The translations under genes were made by a program, and so were the position numbers. The notes under the pieces are model-generated. The model was not told where the DNA came from. It saw only the letters and a program-made list of their open reading frames with translations, and ran no database searches. DNA of 64,000 nucleotides from Synaphobranchus kaupii (Eukaryota; Chordata; Actinopteri; Anguilliformes; Synaphobranchidae): contig CM056389.1 of assembly GCA_029718625.1 (NCBI GenBank), positions 20,989,381 to 21,053,380 of the forward strand, given 5' to 3'. This document shows, piece after piece, positions 1 through 9,876 of this stretch. How positions within the stretch are numbered: the first letter of the stretch is position 1; each line of letters begins with the position of its first letter.

Positions 1-1
1 G

Positions 2-3000
2 CATGACTGCGGTCTCGTGGATTTTGAGGTCGGCATTGAGGGGGACCCACCTCCCCCCCAAAAGCAGTACCGTATTAAGCCCGAGGCAGAAGCCGCGGTT
101 CATGAAATAGTTGAACAACTTGAGAAGAGGGGTATTGTGCGACGATGCAGTTCTACCGCTAACTCTCCGTGTCTGCCGGTACCAAAGCCAAATGGCAAGT
201 GGCGCCTTTGTATAGATTATCAGCGTCTTAATCAGGTCTTGCCCAGAGCCACACCTATTGTAGCAAACCCGTCTACTATCATGTCTCAGATATCAACGGA
301 TGCGTGTTGGTTTACTGTTCTGGACATCAAAAATGGCTTCTGGTCGCTTAAAGTTAAACGAAAGGACCAATGGAAACTGGCATTTACTGTTAATCAGATC
401 CAGTATACCTGGGAAAGAATGCCACAGGGATTCCATAATAGCCCAGCGATTTTCCATAGAGCAGTAGCTGACGCTTTAGGACAGCTATTGAAGACGGGTG
501 ATGTCCTCCATTATGTAGATGACATCTTAATAGCATCGGGGGGATCACGTGATGATCACCTACAGCTAGTTGATACAGTGGTGCAGACTCTGGGGAAGGC
601 GGGGTTTAAGCTAAATAAAGGCAAGGCGCAAATCGCACAAAAGGAAGTCCAATACCTAGGCTATACGCTTACGCAAAGTTACCGTGCTTTGACAGAAGAT
701 AGGCGTAAATGCATTGCCGAACTACCCCGACCTCATACTCTAAATGCGTTACAAAAAGTGTTAGGAACTGCAAACTATCTCCGGGATTTTATCCCTGACT
801 TTGCTAGCACTACGGCACCGTTGTACGACCTTTTGAAAGGCAAATCCAAACCCTCCGATGTCCTTGAATGGACCGATGAGCACGAAGCGGCGTTCACGAA
901 TTTAAAACAGCGTTTAGGTTCGGCGCCGGCTTTGGGTTTGCCCAATCCATTAAAATCGTTCCACATCCAAGTCGATGTGCATGAGAATACACTCAGCGGC
1001 GTGTTAGCTCAGGAGCACGGAGGTGTATTGCGTCCAGTTGCTTATTATAGTCGTAAAAAATCTCCAGTTGAGCAGGGATTTGACCCATGTACCCAGCATG
1101 TCCTTGCGGTTCATTGGATGTTAACAACAACAGAGCCACTTGTGGGTTTCCAACCTGTTGTTGTGCACACAATGCACATGCCAGTTCGAATGCTGTTGCA
1201 GGGCCAAATCAAAGGCGTATCATCCCATAGGTTAGCGAGGTGGCTTACTGATATCCAAGCACGAGAAATTACAACAGAGAGTGACAGAATCTTGCCCCAT
1301 CTGCTTGGGGATGTAGAAGGCCAGCCGCACATTTGCGAACCTAGACCAGAGGTACAAAGCCCAGTTGGTGATAGAGAATTACCGGGTCAGACCCGAGCGT
1401 ATATTGATGGCTTAAGGTTCTGGAAGGAAGGTAGATTCTATACGGGATGTGCGGTCTGGGTCCCTCAGTGTAACTTAGACGGTAGCCAACAGCTGTTGTT
1501 TAAATTGTCGCCCGGGATGTCAGCACAGGAAGCCGAGCTTGTTGCATTGCTAGAAGCCATTACGGCCCACCCTGAATCACTATGCGTGTATACTGATAGC
1601 CGCTATGCGTTCGGGGTGGTGCACGACTTCATGGCTCAATGGCAACTGCGGAAGTTCCTCACAGCCGCCGGGGCGCCGGTAAAACATTTTAATACCATTA
1701 CGACAATATGGCAGTTAATACAGGATCGCAAAGCCCCCCTTTCTGTTGTTAAGGTGCGCGCGCATATCACTAAAGACCCGGATGTGCATGAACAAAATAA
1801 CCAGGTGGCTGATTACCTAGCCAAGTTAGCTGCTACATGCGGTGGCGACTGGCAACCGGAGGCCCTATCGGGTCTCGCTGTAAGCGCAATTCAGGTTACT
1901 CCCATTGACCTTAAGCAGTATCAGCAAGAGCTTTGGGAAGAGGGGGGTGAACTCGCACCACCCTTAAAGCAGGATCAGCTGGTAACAGTCGTGGAAGGCA
2001 TAGTTTTGCGAGAAGGTAAATATGTCGTTCCAGAGGGTCTTAGAAGACCAGTTATCAAACTGTATCATGAATATGCGCATGTAGCCGCTGACAAAACCCT
2101 ACAATTAATAAAGCGCCATTTCTGGTGGCCACATATGGCATCAGAAGTCGAACAATGGTACAATACATGTCTAGTGTGCGCCACGGTCAACCAGGGTAGG
2201 CCAGGCCGCAGAAACCTGCGGAGGCCGGACCCTCCAAAGGGGCCGTGGGAGTCCCTTCAATTAGATTTCATTGGTCCGCTTCCCAGTGCTAAGGGCGGGT
2301 ACCGCTATTGCCTTGTGATAATTGACAAATTCTCAAAATGGGTTGAAGTAATTCCCACGCGCAATAACACCGCGAATACTGTAGCACGAGTGCTGGCGAA
2401 CCAGATAATCCCCCTCTGGGGAGCACCAATGCAAATCGAGTCTGATCAGGGGACTCATTTCACAGGTCAGGTGACTAAAGACTTGTGTAAAATGCTGAAC
2501 ATCAAGCAGAAATTTCATGTTCCATACAGGCCACAGAGCTCCGGAATGGTTGAGCGGGTGAATCGCACAATCAAAGAAGGCATTGCCAAACAGATGGCAC
2601 AGCATCAGAACAAGTGGACCGAGGCTCTGCCTACGGTTCTGACCATCCTGAGGGCTACCCCCTCCAAATCTACAGGCATTAGCCCATATGAGCTTATGAC
2701 TGGGAGGTTAATGAAACTTCCGATTGACCCAGAGATTTCCCCCGCAGATCTGGGGCCGCTGGTGGTGGCAAAACAGCAGGTGGTGCTGGAACAGTTGCAG
2801 GAGAGGCTCAAGGTGCTTCATGCTCAGGCGGCACTGAAACAGCAGCAGGCTGACCTGCGTAATGACGCACAGTTTAACCCTAACTCTGAAACTCAATTTG
2901 CAGAGGGTGACATGATCATGGTGCGTGTTTTTGTAAAGCAGGACGCGTTTGCCCCCCGGTGGCACGGGCCATATGAGGTAAAGGCTGTTTGTAACAGTTG

Positions 3001-3082
3001 CATAGCCGTGACCATACGGGGGAAGCTAAGGTGGTACCACATGTCCCAATGCAAATTGTTCAAAGGTACAGGAGGCATGTAA
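2..3082 (+). CDS. Endogenous retrovirus Pol (RT-RNase H-integrase), 5' end outside the window
   Basis: This frame is open from the left window edge and has no start here; the GTG at position 17 is internal. Pol copies the viral RNA into DNA and integrates it. In order it shows the RT palm with YVDD at about 512-523 and the LPQGF-like MPQGF motif, a connection region, RNase H (AYIDG, then VYTDS), an HHCC integrase finger (HEYAH, CLVC), an integrase core with D,D-35-E (LQLDFIG; ESDQGTHF; MVERVNR), and a C-terminal GPY/F-type segment (RWHGPYEV). This order and the motifs fit class I (gamma/epsilon-like) retroviruses. About 1026 codons are uninterrupted, so the insertion is probably fairly young. 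The frame ends 88 bases before env. Gag, protease, the 5' LTR and the primer-binding site lie outside the window. Confidence 0.92.
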   Translation, partial: HDCGLVDFEVGIEGDPPPPQKQYRIKPEAEAAVHEIVEQLEKRGIVRRCSSTANSPCLPVPKPNGKWRLCIDYQRLNQVLPRATPIVANPSTIMSQISTDACWFTVLDIKNGFWSLKVKRKDQWKLAFTVNQIQYTWERMPQGFHNSPAIFHRAVADALGQLLKTGDVLHYVDDILIASGGSRDDHLQLVDTVVQTLGKAGFKLNKGKAQIAQKEVQYLGYTLTQSYRALTEDRRKCIAELPRPHTLNALQKVLGTANYLRDFIPDFASTTAPLYDLLKGKSKPSDVLEWTDEHEAAFTNLKQRLGSAPALGLPNPLKSFHIQVDVHENTLSGVLAQEHGGVLRPVAYYSRKKSPVEQGFDPCTQHVLAVHWMLTTTEPLVGFQPVVVHTMHMPVRMLLQGQIKGVSSHRLARWLTDIQAREITTESDRILPHLLGDVEGQPHICEPRPEVQSPVGDRELPGQTRAYIDGLRFWKEGRFYTGCAVWVPQCNLDGSQQLLFKLSPGMSAQEAELVALLEAITAHPESLCVYTDSRYAFGVVHDFMAQWQLRKFLTAAGAPVKHFNTITTIWQLIQDRKAPLSVVKVRAHITKDPDVHEQNNQVADYLAKLAATCGGDWQPEALSGLAVSAIQVTPIDLKQYQQELWEEGGELAPPLKQDQLVTVVEGIVLREGKYVVPEGLRRPVIKLYHEYAHVAADKTLQLIKRHFWWPHMASEVEQWYNTCLVCATVNQGRPGRRNLRRPDPPKGPWESLQLDFIGPLPSAKGGYRYCLVIIDKFSKWVEVIPTRNNTANTVARVLANQIIPLWGAPMQIESDQGTHFTGQVTKDLCKMLNIKQKFHVPYRPQSSGMVERVNRTIKEGIAKQMAQHQNKWTEALPTVLTILRATPSKSTGISPYELMTGRLMKLPIDPEISPADLGPLVVAKQQVVLEQLQERLKVLHAQAALKQQQADLRNDAQFNPNSETQFAEGDMIMVRVFVKQDAFAPRWHGPYEVKAVCNSCIAVTIRGKLRWYHMSQCKLFKGTGGM

Positions 3083-3170
3083 CTGTTTTTACCTGTGTCT
3101 GTTTTATTCCAGGCATGTCGCAGCAATTCCATGGACGCCAGATGCCAGGAGGGTATCCGGGGACTCATGC

Positions 3171-5309
3171 ATGAAGCTGGGACAGCGGATTTTATTAAAT
3201 CACAACCTGAAGTGCGGGAGATGGGTGTGGCGATATTTTAAGGGGCCATCCACACCTCATATCACCATAATGCCAAGGGAGTCAGTCACATGGCCTCCCG
3301 GGGTAGTGCCGGAGCTAAATTGCACCACAAAAATTTGTTGCAAGTCAGGTTCCACCCATCTCCCATTCAAGACGGTAACAGGTCATACATTTTTACACCC
3401 TATTAAATTTACACAACCCAACACCACTGCCTGGTATCAACTTAAAAGTTACCCAGGTTCCGATACTGGCGGTCTGAGTATTTTACATTACCAGGACAAC
3501 GATGGCCTAGACCCTAAAAAGTGCTATCGCACAAAGGACCTAGAACCAAGCGTTTTTAGATGCACACACATAGGCCCACATAACCGGACACACATAGGGT
3601 ACACTGAACTAATTTTTAATCTAACCTCTTCCATCAGCGACTACAGTTGGCCGAAGGCTTTCGTTTGGACCAGCCGGAAGGAGGGAACCTACTGCGTGGG
3701 GAGATGCGAGTCTAGTTTGAAGGCTTTCACTAGCCCTCAGAACTGTACCTGGACGCTGCATCACTGCCTCAACCTGACCACCTGCGGTTACCGCAAGCCC
3801 ACGCAGTGCCCTAAAATCTACCCCCTCCCTCCTGGCGGTCTTATTAAAGGAAATGTTAATAAAACTTTGTTGCATGACGTAAATCTTGTAATGGCACATG
3901 TAAGTTACAACATTTCAAACATCCTGTCAGCGTATGTAACACACTGCGATATAACTGATGAAACGTATGCATGGTTACAGGCACGGCTCGATGATTTAGT
4001 CTCTGATTACAAAGGCAGACTCGCCGTTCAAATTCCACCCGTACGTTCAAAACGGGACCTGTTTGGTGACGTTACAGGTCTTTTTGGTTCAGGTAATTCC
4101 ATTTCTAACACTTATCAAATAACCAAACAATCTCAGTATTCTGCATGGTTGGCAAATCAAGTGGCCACTGGTTTCCAACACCTCACCAATAGTAATGAAA
4201 ACATAATTAAGGCAATTAGGTCTGAAGCGCAGGCGCTTCTTACCATCAGCCACTCATTATTCAATCAGACCCGTACCATCGAGCGTAACTTAGCCTGCAG
4301 GACGTATGCACAGGATTTATTTACTGCTGCCAGACAGGAAATCTTAGACCTTCGTCTGCGTAAAACCCCTAGGCATGTACTAAATGACCTCATTGAGACC
4401 TTAGACCTGCATAGGTGGATTGCGTCAGAGAAGATGAAAGACATACATTATTCTGAATTGTTGACAACATTAATGATGTTTACTGGAACGGAGTGTGCGG
4501 GATGTATTGGGTTCTTTGTTTCCTTTCCTTTAATCCACCCAGACCAAGTGTATCCAAATTCCACTACCATACGCTCCATTGGCGTAGTAGTGAAGAATCA
4601 GGTCCTCAAATTAGATCATCTAACAGGGTACATTACCATGAGAGGCACTGAAACCATATTCACCACCCGTACGTGTTGTCATGAGACTTCAAGTTATATA
4701 ATTTGTACTTGTAATACTTTACAATCTTTTTCCCACAATGACACCAAGCTCATTAGTGTACAGTCCTTACACGGCCACGCGGATGCAATCCAGGTCTCCC
4801 ACACGCAATGATGCGTCATCAGTGAGATGAGCTCCTTCACATATGGAGGTCTGACCTGCGCAGCCAACCACACTTTCTGTCTAGAAGTGACGGAAGATTT
4901 CGCAATGGGTCAGATCAACATTCTGGGGAGAATTCCACTGGAGGTGGACGTCTCACCGTGGTGGGAGGACACCTTTTACGAGCAGGGAACACGGGCCCTG
5001 ACTGACCTAATGGACTTGGTGCAAAAGGTCATCCGGGAAACAAGCTACCACATCGACCAAGCGCAGGTGGAAGTGAACCTGGCCAAAAGAACAGCCGAAA
5101 TCCTGGCCAGCTCCTCCACCCGCTCCGCCCAAGACGCCTACACCTGGTGGGACTGGGTGTTCCGAGGGTGCGTCATCGCCAGCGCCCTCATCTTCACCTT
5201 CACCTTGGTCCAGTGTTGCTATTTCCGGCACCTTATCCGCAACCTACACACTTCCACTCACGCTGCACTGGTTCTCAGCCCTCTCCAGCTGCCCCAAGGC
5301 CAACCATGA
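3171..5309 (+). pseudogene. Endogenous retrovirus envelope, interrupted by one in-frame stop
   Basis: A 546-codon frame ends in TGA at 4809-4811 and continues in the same frame to 5309. Many N-x-S/T sites fit a glycoprotein. A furin-type RSKR site lies at about 4044-4055, followed by a glycine-rich stretch (DLFGDVTGLFGSG) that could be the fusion peptide, a heptad-like region, and near the end one hydrophobic span (about 5155-5225) with a short tail. The surface part is only about 295 residues and the transmembrane part about 415, the reverse of the usual gammaretroviral proportion. I see no CX6CC motif. No signal peptide is evident after the first Met, so the true N-terminus may come from a spliced or upstream leader. 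A possible splice acceptor (TTTTATTCCAG) lies at about 3103-3113. Confidence 0.82.
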
Positions 5310-5391
5310 GACCACAGGCACCAGCGGGGGATCGCCCAACCAGGGTTTTCCATGACCCCTTGGGACTGTGTTGTTCTTGTCCCACGGGGCC

Positions 5392-5403
5392 AGAGGGGGG
5401 AAC
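5392..5403 (+). other. Polypurine tract of the endogenous retrovirus
   Basis: AGAGGGGGGAAC lies directly before a TG dinucleotide that starts the presumed 3' LTR. Such a purine run primes plus-strand synthesis in retroviruses. It sits 83 bases after the env stop, as expected. Confidence 0.65.
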
Positions 5404-6518
5404 TGTAAGACAGGAATTGACACCCCAGAGCACCTAAGAGAATAATACCGGGAAGTGACAATCTTTGTAATCTTTGAGAGCTGTAAAGTCACACTTCTGG
5501 TGCCAGGATGTTTGCTGAGACCATCTGGCCTAAGGTTTACGGTGTCCGAGAATGTCCTAGGATTTTATGATCCTGGGAGAGACTTTGATCTGTTTGAAGC
5601 TCCCGCGCACGGACAATGCAAGACTGCCCCCACCTGACGTCACTGAGGCAGGCAACATCCTTTCATCAAATAATGTCCACACAGCATGGTATAACAGTAC
5701 AGACTGCTTTAGTCTTCAAAAAGCTTGAAAACCTTAAAATGTGATGAATATTTATGCTACATTGTACAGTATATACTGGAAATAGTCCTGACACTGGAAC
5801 ATACATTGTACACTCTTTTTCCAGAGGAACAACTATATATTGTTCAGTTTCTCAGTGTTACATGAATAAATACACACAGTTAATGTACCTGACTGAACAG
5901 GGGAAACTAGGGTATAATGTAATGTTCTTCAACAGGAATCCTGGGACTGTTTGTGGCATTAATATTAATCACATTTGAAAACTATGCAGAGATGGGATTC
6001 TCATGACAACACGAACGTAGACCTATTCATGTGTGATATCGTTTTGATGGTCTCGGTGTGTGTGGTGTAATGGTCTATATTTCCTAGATGGTGAACATGT
6101 AGGAAATATATATTTCATAACTCAGGAATAAACTGCCGCTGTGGAATTAGACCACAGGAAACTCTTTCTGCCAAACCCCCTGTGGAAGGGGGACAAAAGG
6201 TGCAATATTAGCCTTCTGGCCAGTTTATGGTTTTACGATCAGCCACAGCCAGATCAAACACAGAGTTTGGGCTTATAGGCATAGGAAACAAGGAACTCGG
6301 GGAAGCTGTAATCAGACTCTCCCGCACATCTCACTCTGTGTATTGTGTGTAGTGAATTGCCAGGTATGATTTAATATTTTTCTATACTCTATTTTTAATA
6401 TGTTGTGTTGTAATTTGTAACTATGATTTGATTATTTTAAAGTAAAGAACCTACCTGGTAAACTGTTAAACTTGATTTGTGTGGTTTCTCTGAAAAAGAC
6501 ATTCTATCTCTGTTAACA
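5404..6518 (+). repeat. Presumed 3' LTR of the endogenous retrovirus (right end uncertain)
   Basis: The region starts with TGTAAGACAGG next to the polypurine tract and contains AATAAA at 6127-6132. The 5' LTR is outside the window, so the right end cannot be set by comparison. A CA dinucleotide at 6517-6518 (TGTTAACA) is one candidate end. Short frames inside are not credible genes. Confidence 0.45.
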
Positions 6519-7529
6519 CGGTAATGAGTTGATTGATTTCCTCAGTTTGGTTTTCCCCCTCTGCTGATCTAGGGAGATTGACTAGTTAAGCTTAATGTAT
6601 CACGGAGTATTGCACCCGTAGAACTCTGTCTTAAGTTAGATCATCTCCGCATGCCTTTTATACATGTTGAGAACGGACGTTGCCAATATTATCTTCTCGG
6701 GTCCCTGAGCCTTTAAGATAGGCTATACCTTATGAAGTGGCCTCCTCCGCAACCTCTGAGATAAATGGAGACATCTAGTCAGCCGTGAGTGGTGTACATA
6801 AACGGCCGTATGTAGCACTCGGTGGAACCGGCGCATCCAGTTCAGAGAACAGGCTCAAGAGTACGAGAGTACCTTAACAAATCAATTATAAATTCTACAT
6901 TTTAAATTATATACTAATAATGAAATTGGAGTCAGATATCTACGAGTATGGAATCAGCATTGGTGGCTGACCGTTAATAAAATATACACAGGCTGCCTTT
7001 TTGGATAAACTGGAGTCAGCCTGCAGACCAGACTAGAGCGGGAGACAAAGTGGTACTATTGTCTCTGACACGTGGTCAATTACTAGCTGATCCCGCAAAT
7101 TTAAAGAAGCAGTCTCATCCGGTTGTAATAACAGTAACATTTCAACACTCTTACCTTTTCCCACAGCAACAGCGGAAAATATCACGTTTAAACCTTCGAT
7201 CCGGGCTATTCCCTCATTGGTCTAGCTGCTAGGGATTTACAATGTTGAAATAGCAGTAATACCACGTTCATTGATAAAATGACATAAGGGATGGAAAGGG
7301 GGGATGGCCGTTTTAGAAGGGGGATGATTTTGACCGTTTTTATTTCAGGAGGGATGCCATCCCCCCTCATCTCGAGTGCTGCTTACGGGAGATTTTGGAC
7401 CGACGTGTTAGCGCTCTCCACCCATCATCAAAACACCAAATGAGGGAATATCTTTTGGAAGAAGGGTGTTGCATCCCTCCGGTAGAGTTCCAGACTAGAA
7501 TATATGCTAGACTAGCGGTAGAATCTATG
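6519..7529. other. Intergenic DNA, no feature recognised
   Basis: The stretch has no credible reading frame. A G-rich patch with repeated GGGGGATG-like words lies at about 7285-7370. Part of the left end could still belong to the retroviral LTR. Confidence 0.4.
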
Positions 7530-8802
7530 CGATTGAAAAACCCCTGCTTTACATATGCAATAATGTAAAGCCCCCCCTCCCAAATGTTGAATACATGGTT
7601 ACAGCCTTGGTTCTCTGTGTGACTCTGCTAGCTATTACACCAAGAACATATATATAATCTATATGTAAATCAAAATAAATTGATGTTTAATGTAATGGAA
7701 CCTCATCTAAAAGTTAAAATACCATTGTTTAAGCCATGTTTGATCTGTCTCAGAGACATCACTGGATGGATGAGCACAGATTTATAACTTGGAGGGAGGA
7801 AAATGCATTCAAGATATAGCACTGCAAAAATAATTTGTTGGCAGAATTTAAATTTTTGTTCCATTTTCAAATATTTTTCATCCATGTCGTTTTAATGCTG
7901 ATAAAATTACATTGTGGCAGGGCTCCGTCCGGCAGAGGGAATTATAGCAATCTGGGGCTGTGCCAACTGTTAATTAGGCACAAACACACCTGGGTTGCAT
8001 GAACTAATCAGCCCAGGGCTTAAAAGTGTGCTTCTGTCCTTTGGGTGTCTGAGACCAGGGGATCCCTGCAGCAGAGAGAGAGGGCGGCAAAAGCCCTGAG
8101 AAAGTGTTTTTTGTGTTTTGGTTTATTTTGTCTTTCTTATTTTAGTTTATTATTTCTAACAAGACCCAATGAGGGTGATGGGTGACGTTTTGTGTTAATT
8201 TGTTTGTTTGAAGAACTCGCTCTCTTCAATAAACCCGGGATTGCTGCATTCCCCTGTGTCCTGCTGTTCTGTTCCTCACAGGGATGTCTCTTGGCGTGTG
8301 TCATACATGATTACCACAAGTAAATTTAAAAAGTACAGTAATTAGAACAGGTATTTGGATGCAATCTTACATAATGTGTAGTGTTGAATGGTTTTTATTG
8401 TTACTGTATAATATTATTTTTTTTAAAACTGACAAATAAAATATGACAACACAATATAGGACAAGAAAACTAAACGAGGGGTTACAATGAATATACTTTT
8501 TAAATGAAGCATTATAAGTAGTTTTAAAGGAAATGTTCAGCAAAGGGAAACCATTGTAGGACTTCACCTCACATGTCCTCTACCCAGCTGCATTATTGCA
8601 ACTTTCACAATGGTACAGCAAGGGTTTGGAGAATTACAATGCTGTATCAAAGTAGCCTCCAAACAACAACTTGATACCTATGTTTGAAAAAAGGTCCACC
8701 TCACACTTTTTTTTCTGTAGAAAATGGTCTAGATATGCAGTTCTGATGAGTGCATAACATTTAAAAAAAACTCCTCAACCTAAAAACTAGTCCTCAATTT
8801 AA
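7530..8802 (-). repeat. Downstream flank of OR module, copy 0
   Basis: The sequence at 7530-7690 (ends of CCCCTGCTT; GAATACATGGTTACAGCC) matches the flank at about 37010-37190 and 56905-57070. The segment at 8370-8800 matches the flanks immediately downstream of the ORs at 18.6, 38.5 and 58.4 kb. This shows that the fragment at 8.8-9.1 kb derives from the same duplicated module. Confidence 0.65.
7913..8280 (+). repeat. LTR-like interspersed repeat, most complete copy
   Basis: The unit starts TGTGGCAGGGCTCCG and ends CTGTTCCTCACA, giving TG...CA ends. It has a TTAAAAG TATA-like word and an AATAAA signal about 50 bases before the end. Related copies lie at 16740-17101, 17518-17756, 37195-37672 and 57085-57543, each downstream of an OR gene. 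A solo LTR is the simplest reading. No clear target duplication is seen, so the assignment is tentative. Confidence 0.5.
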
Positions 8803-9075
8803 GAAAACGTAACTTCGATAACTGGGTGGTACTCACTGGTTTCCCTATTTCAGCAAGACCGTGGATTTGAAAAACAATATTTGTGCCAATATCTTTCATG
8901 GCAATTCCGTAGATTATTGGGTTCACAGTAGGGGGCAGGATGTTAAACAGAATCGTCCAGAACTTCTTGGTATTGTGGCTGATCCCTTGGATCTTGTAGC
9001 TTGCGATAATAATGAATGTGGTGACCTCAAAGATGATACAGATGGTGAGATGAGGCGCATGTCTGTATGGCCTTG
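8803..9075 (-). pseudogene. Olfactory receptor 3' fragment (TM6-TM7), disrupted
   Basis: The minus strand reads through the OR TM6 and TM7 region: a degraded TCASHL equivalent, TNPIIYGI-type sequence (VNPIIYGIAMKDI) and the cytoplasmic tail start. It is closely similar to the intact ORs at 18604, 38506 and 58412. A small deletion shifts the frame after the MKDIGTNI region, and everything upstream of TM6 is missing because a Gypsy LTR begins at 9076. The rest of the gene is not found to the right of the retroelements within this window. Confidence 0.85.
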
Positions 9076-9794
9076 TGTTACGTCCCAAAATCCACCTGTG
9101 TTGCAGTAACGAGGTGTACAGTAGTGGAGGTACAGTAGTGGAGGTAACACTAAGCCACTTAAACGCAAACCACAACCTCAAAGATAAACCCAGTGAAGCG
9201 CAAAGTGATTTAAAAGACAAAATGTTGAATAACACAGACACTTATGGTAAGAACTAACTTAGCTATTCTCTAAACATATAACAGTTCGACAATATTTACA
9301 GTTTGGAGACAGATGGGAGAAGGGTCTTCTCTCCCTGGTCTAGCGAGAATGCAGCTTAGATGTCATTCAGCTACAATCGATCCAGTCACGGGTAAACTAC
9401 TGACAGTCTATTAACCAAAGTAAGCGCAAAACTCAGCAGTAGTGCAGCGTCGTGATGGTCGTGGTGTTTGCTAGCATCAGGTACTCGAACTCTCCTGATG
9501 CAGACGGAGACAGGGTATTTATCCCTCTTCATCTTTTAACCCCGCTGCTCTGCGACGGTCCTCGGCATCCCCAGTTAGGGTATCTTCTCAAACATTGCGA
9601 CGTCCACGTCTCCATGTAGGCTGAAGATGGTTGCCAGGCAACAGCGTGCGTCTTCTCTCAGCGCAGCTCCCAGGATCTCCGTAGAGGACCGTGACGTCAG
9701 CATCTCCATCTGCAGGGGAGACACAGACAAACCCAGCAGCCCAAAGCCAAGCAAACACAAAACAATGCTAAAGACAAAACAGAGGGACGTAACA
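9076..9794 (-). repeat. 3' LTR of a Gmr1-type Gypsy element
   Basis: The plus strand runs from TGTTACGTCCC to GGGACGTAACA, so the ends form an 11-bp inverted repeat with TG...CA. A purine-rich tract on the minus strand (complement of 9795-9806) borders it, as expected of a polypurine tract. It cuts the OR fragment at 9075. No second LTR copy was found to the right. Confidence 0.75.
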
Positions 9795-9876
9795 CCCCCA
9801 CTCTTAAGACAATAAATAAATGAAACACTTCCCGCCTCCTAAACATAGGCCACTATATGGGTTTGAATGTGATAAT

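Noticed and set aside
9076..9794. Possible continuation of the OR gene beyond the LTR
   Set aside because: No OR TM1-TM5 sequence for this locus is found to the right of the retroelements.
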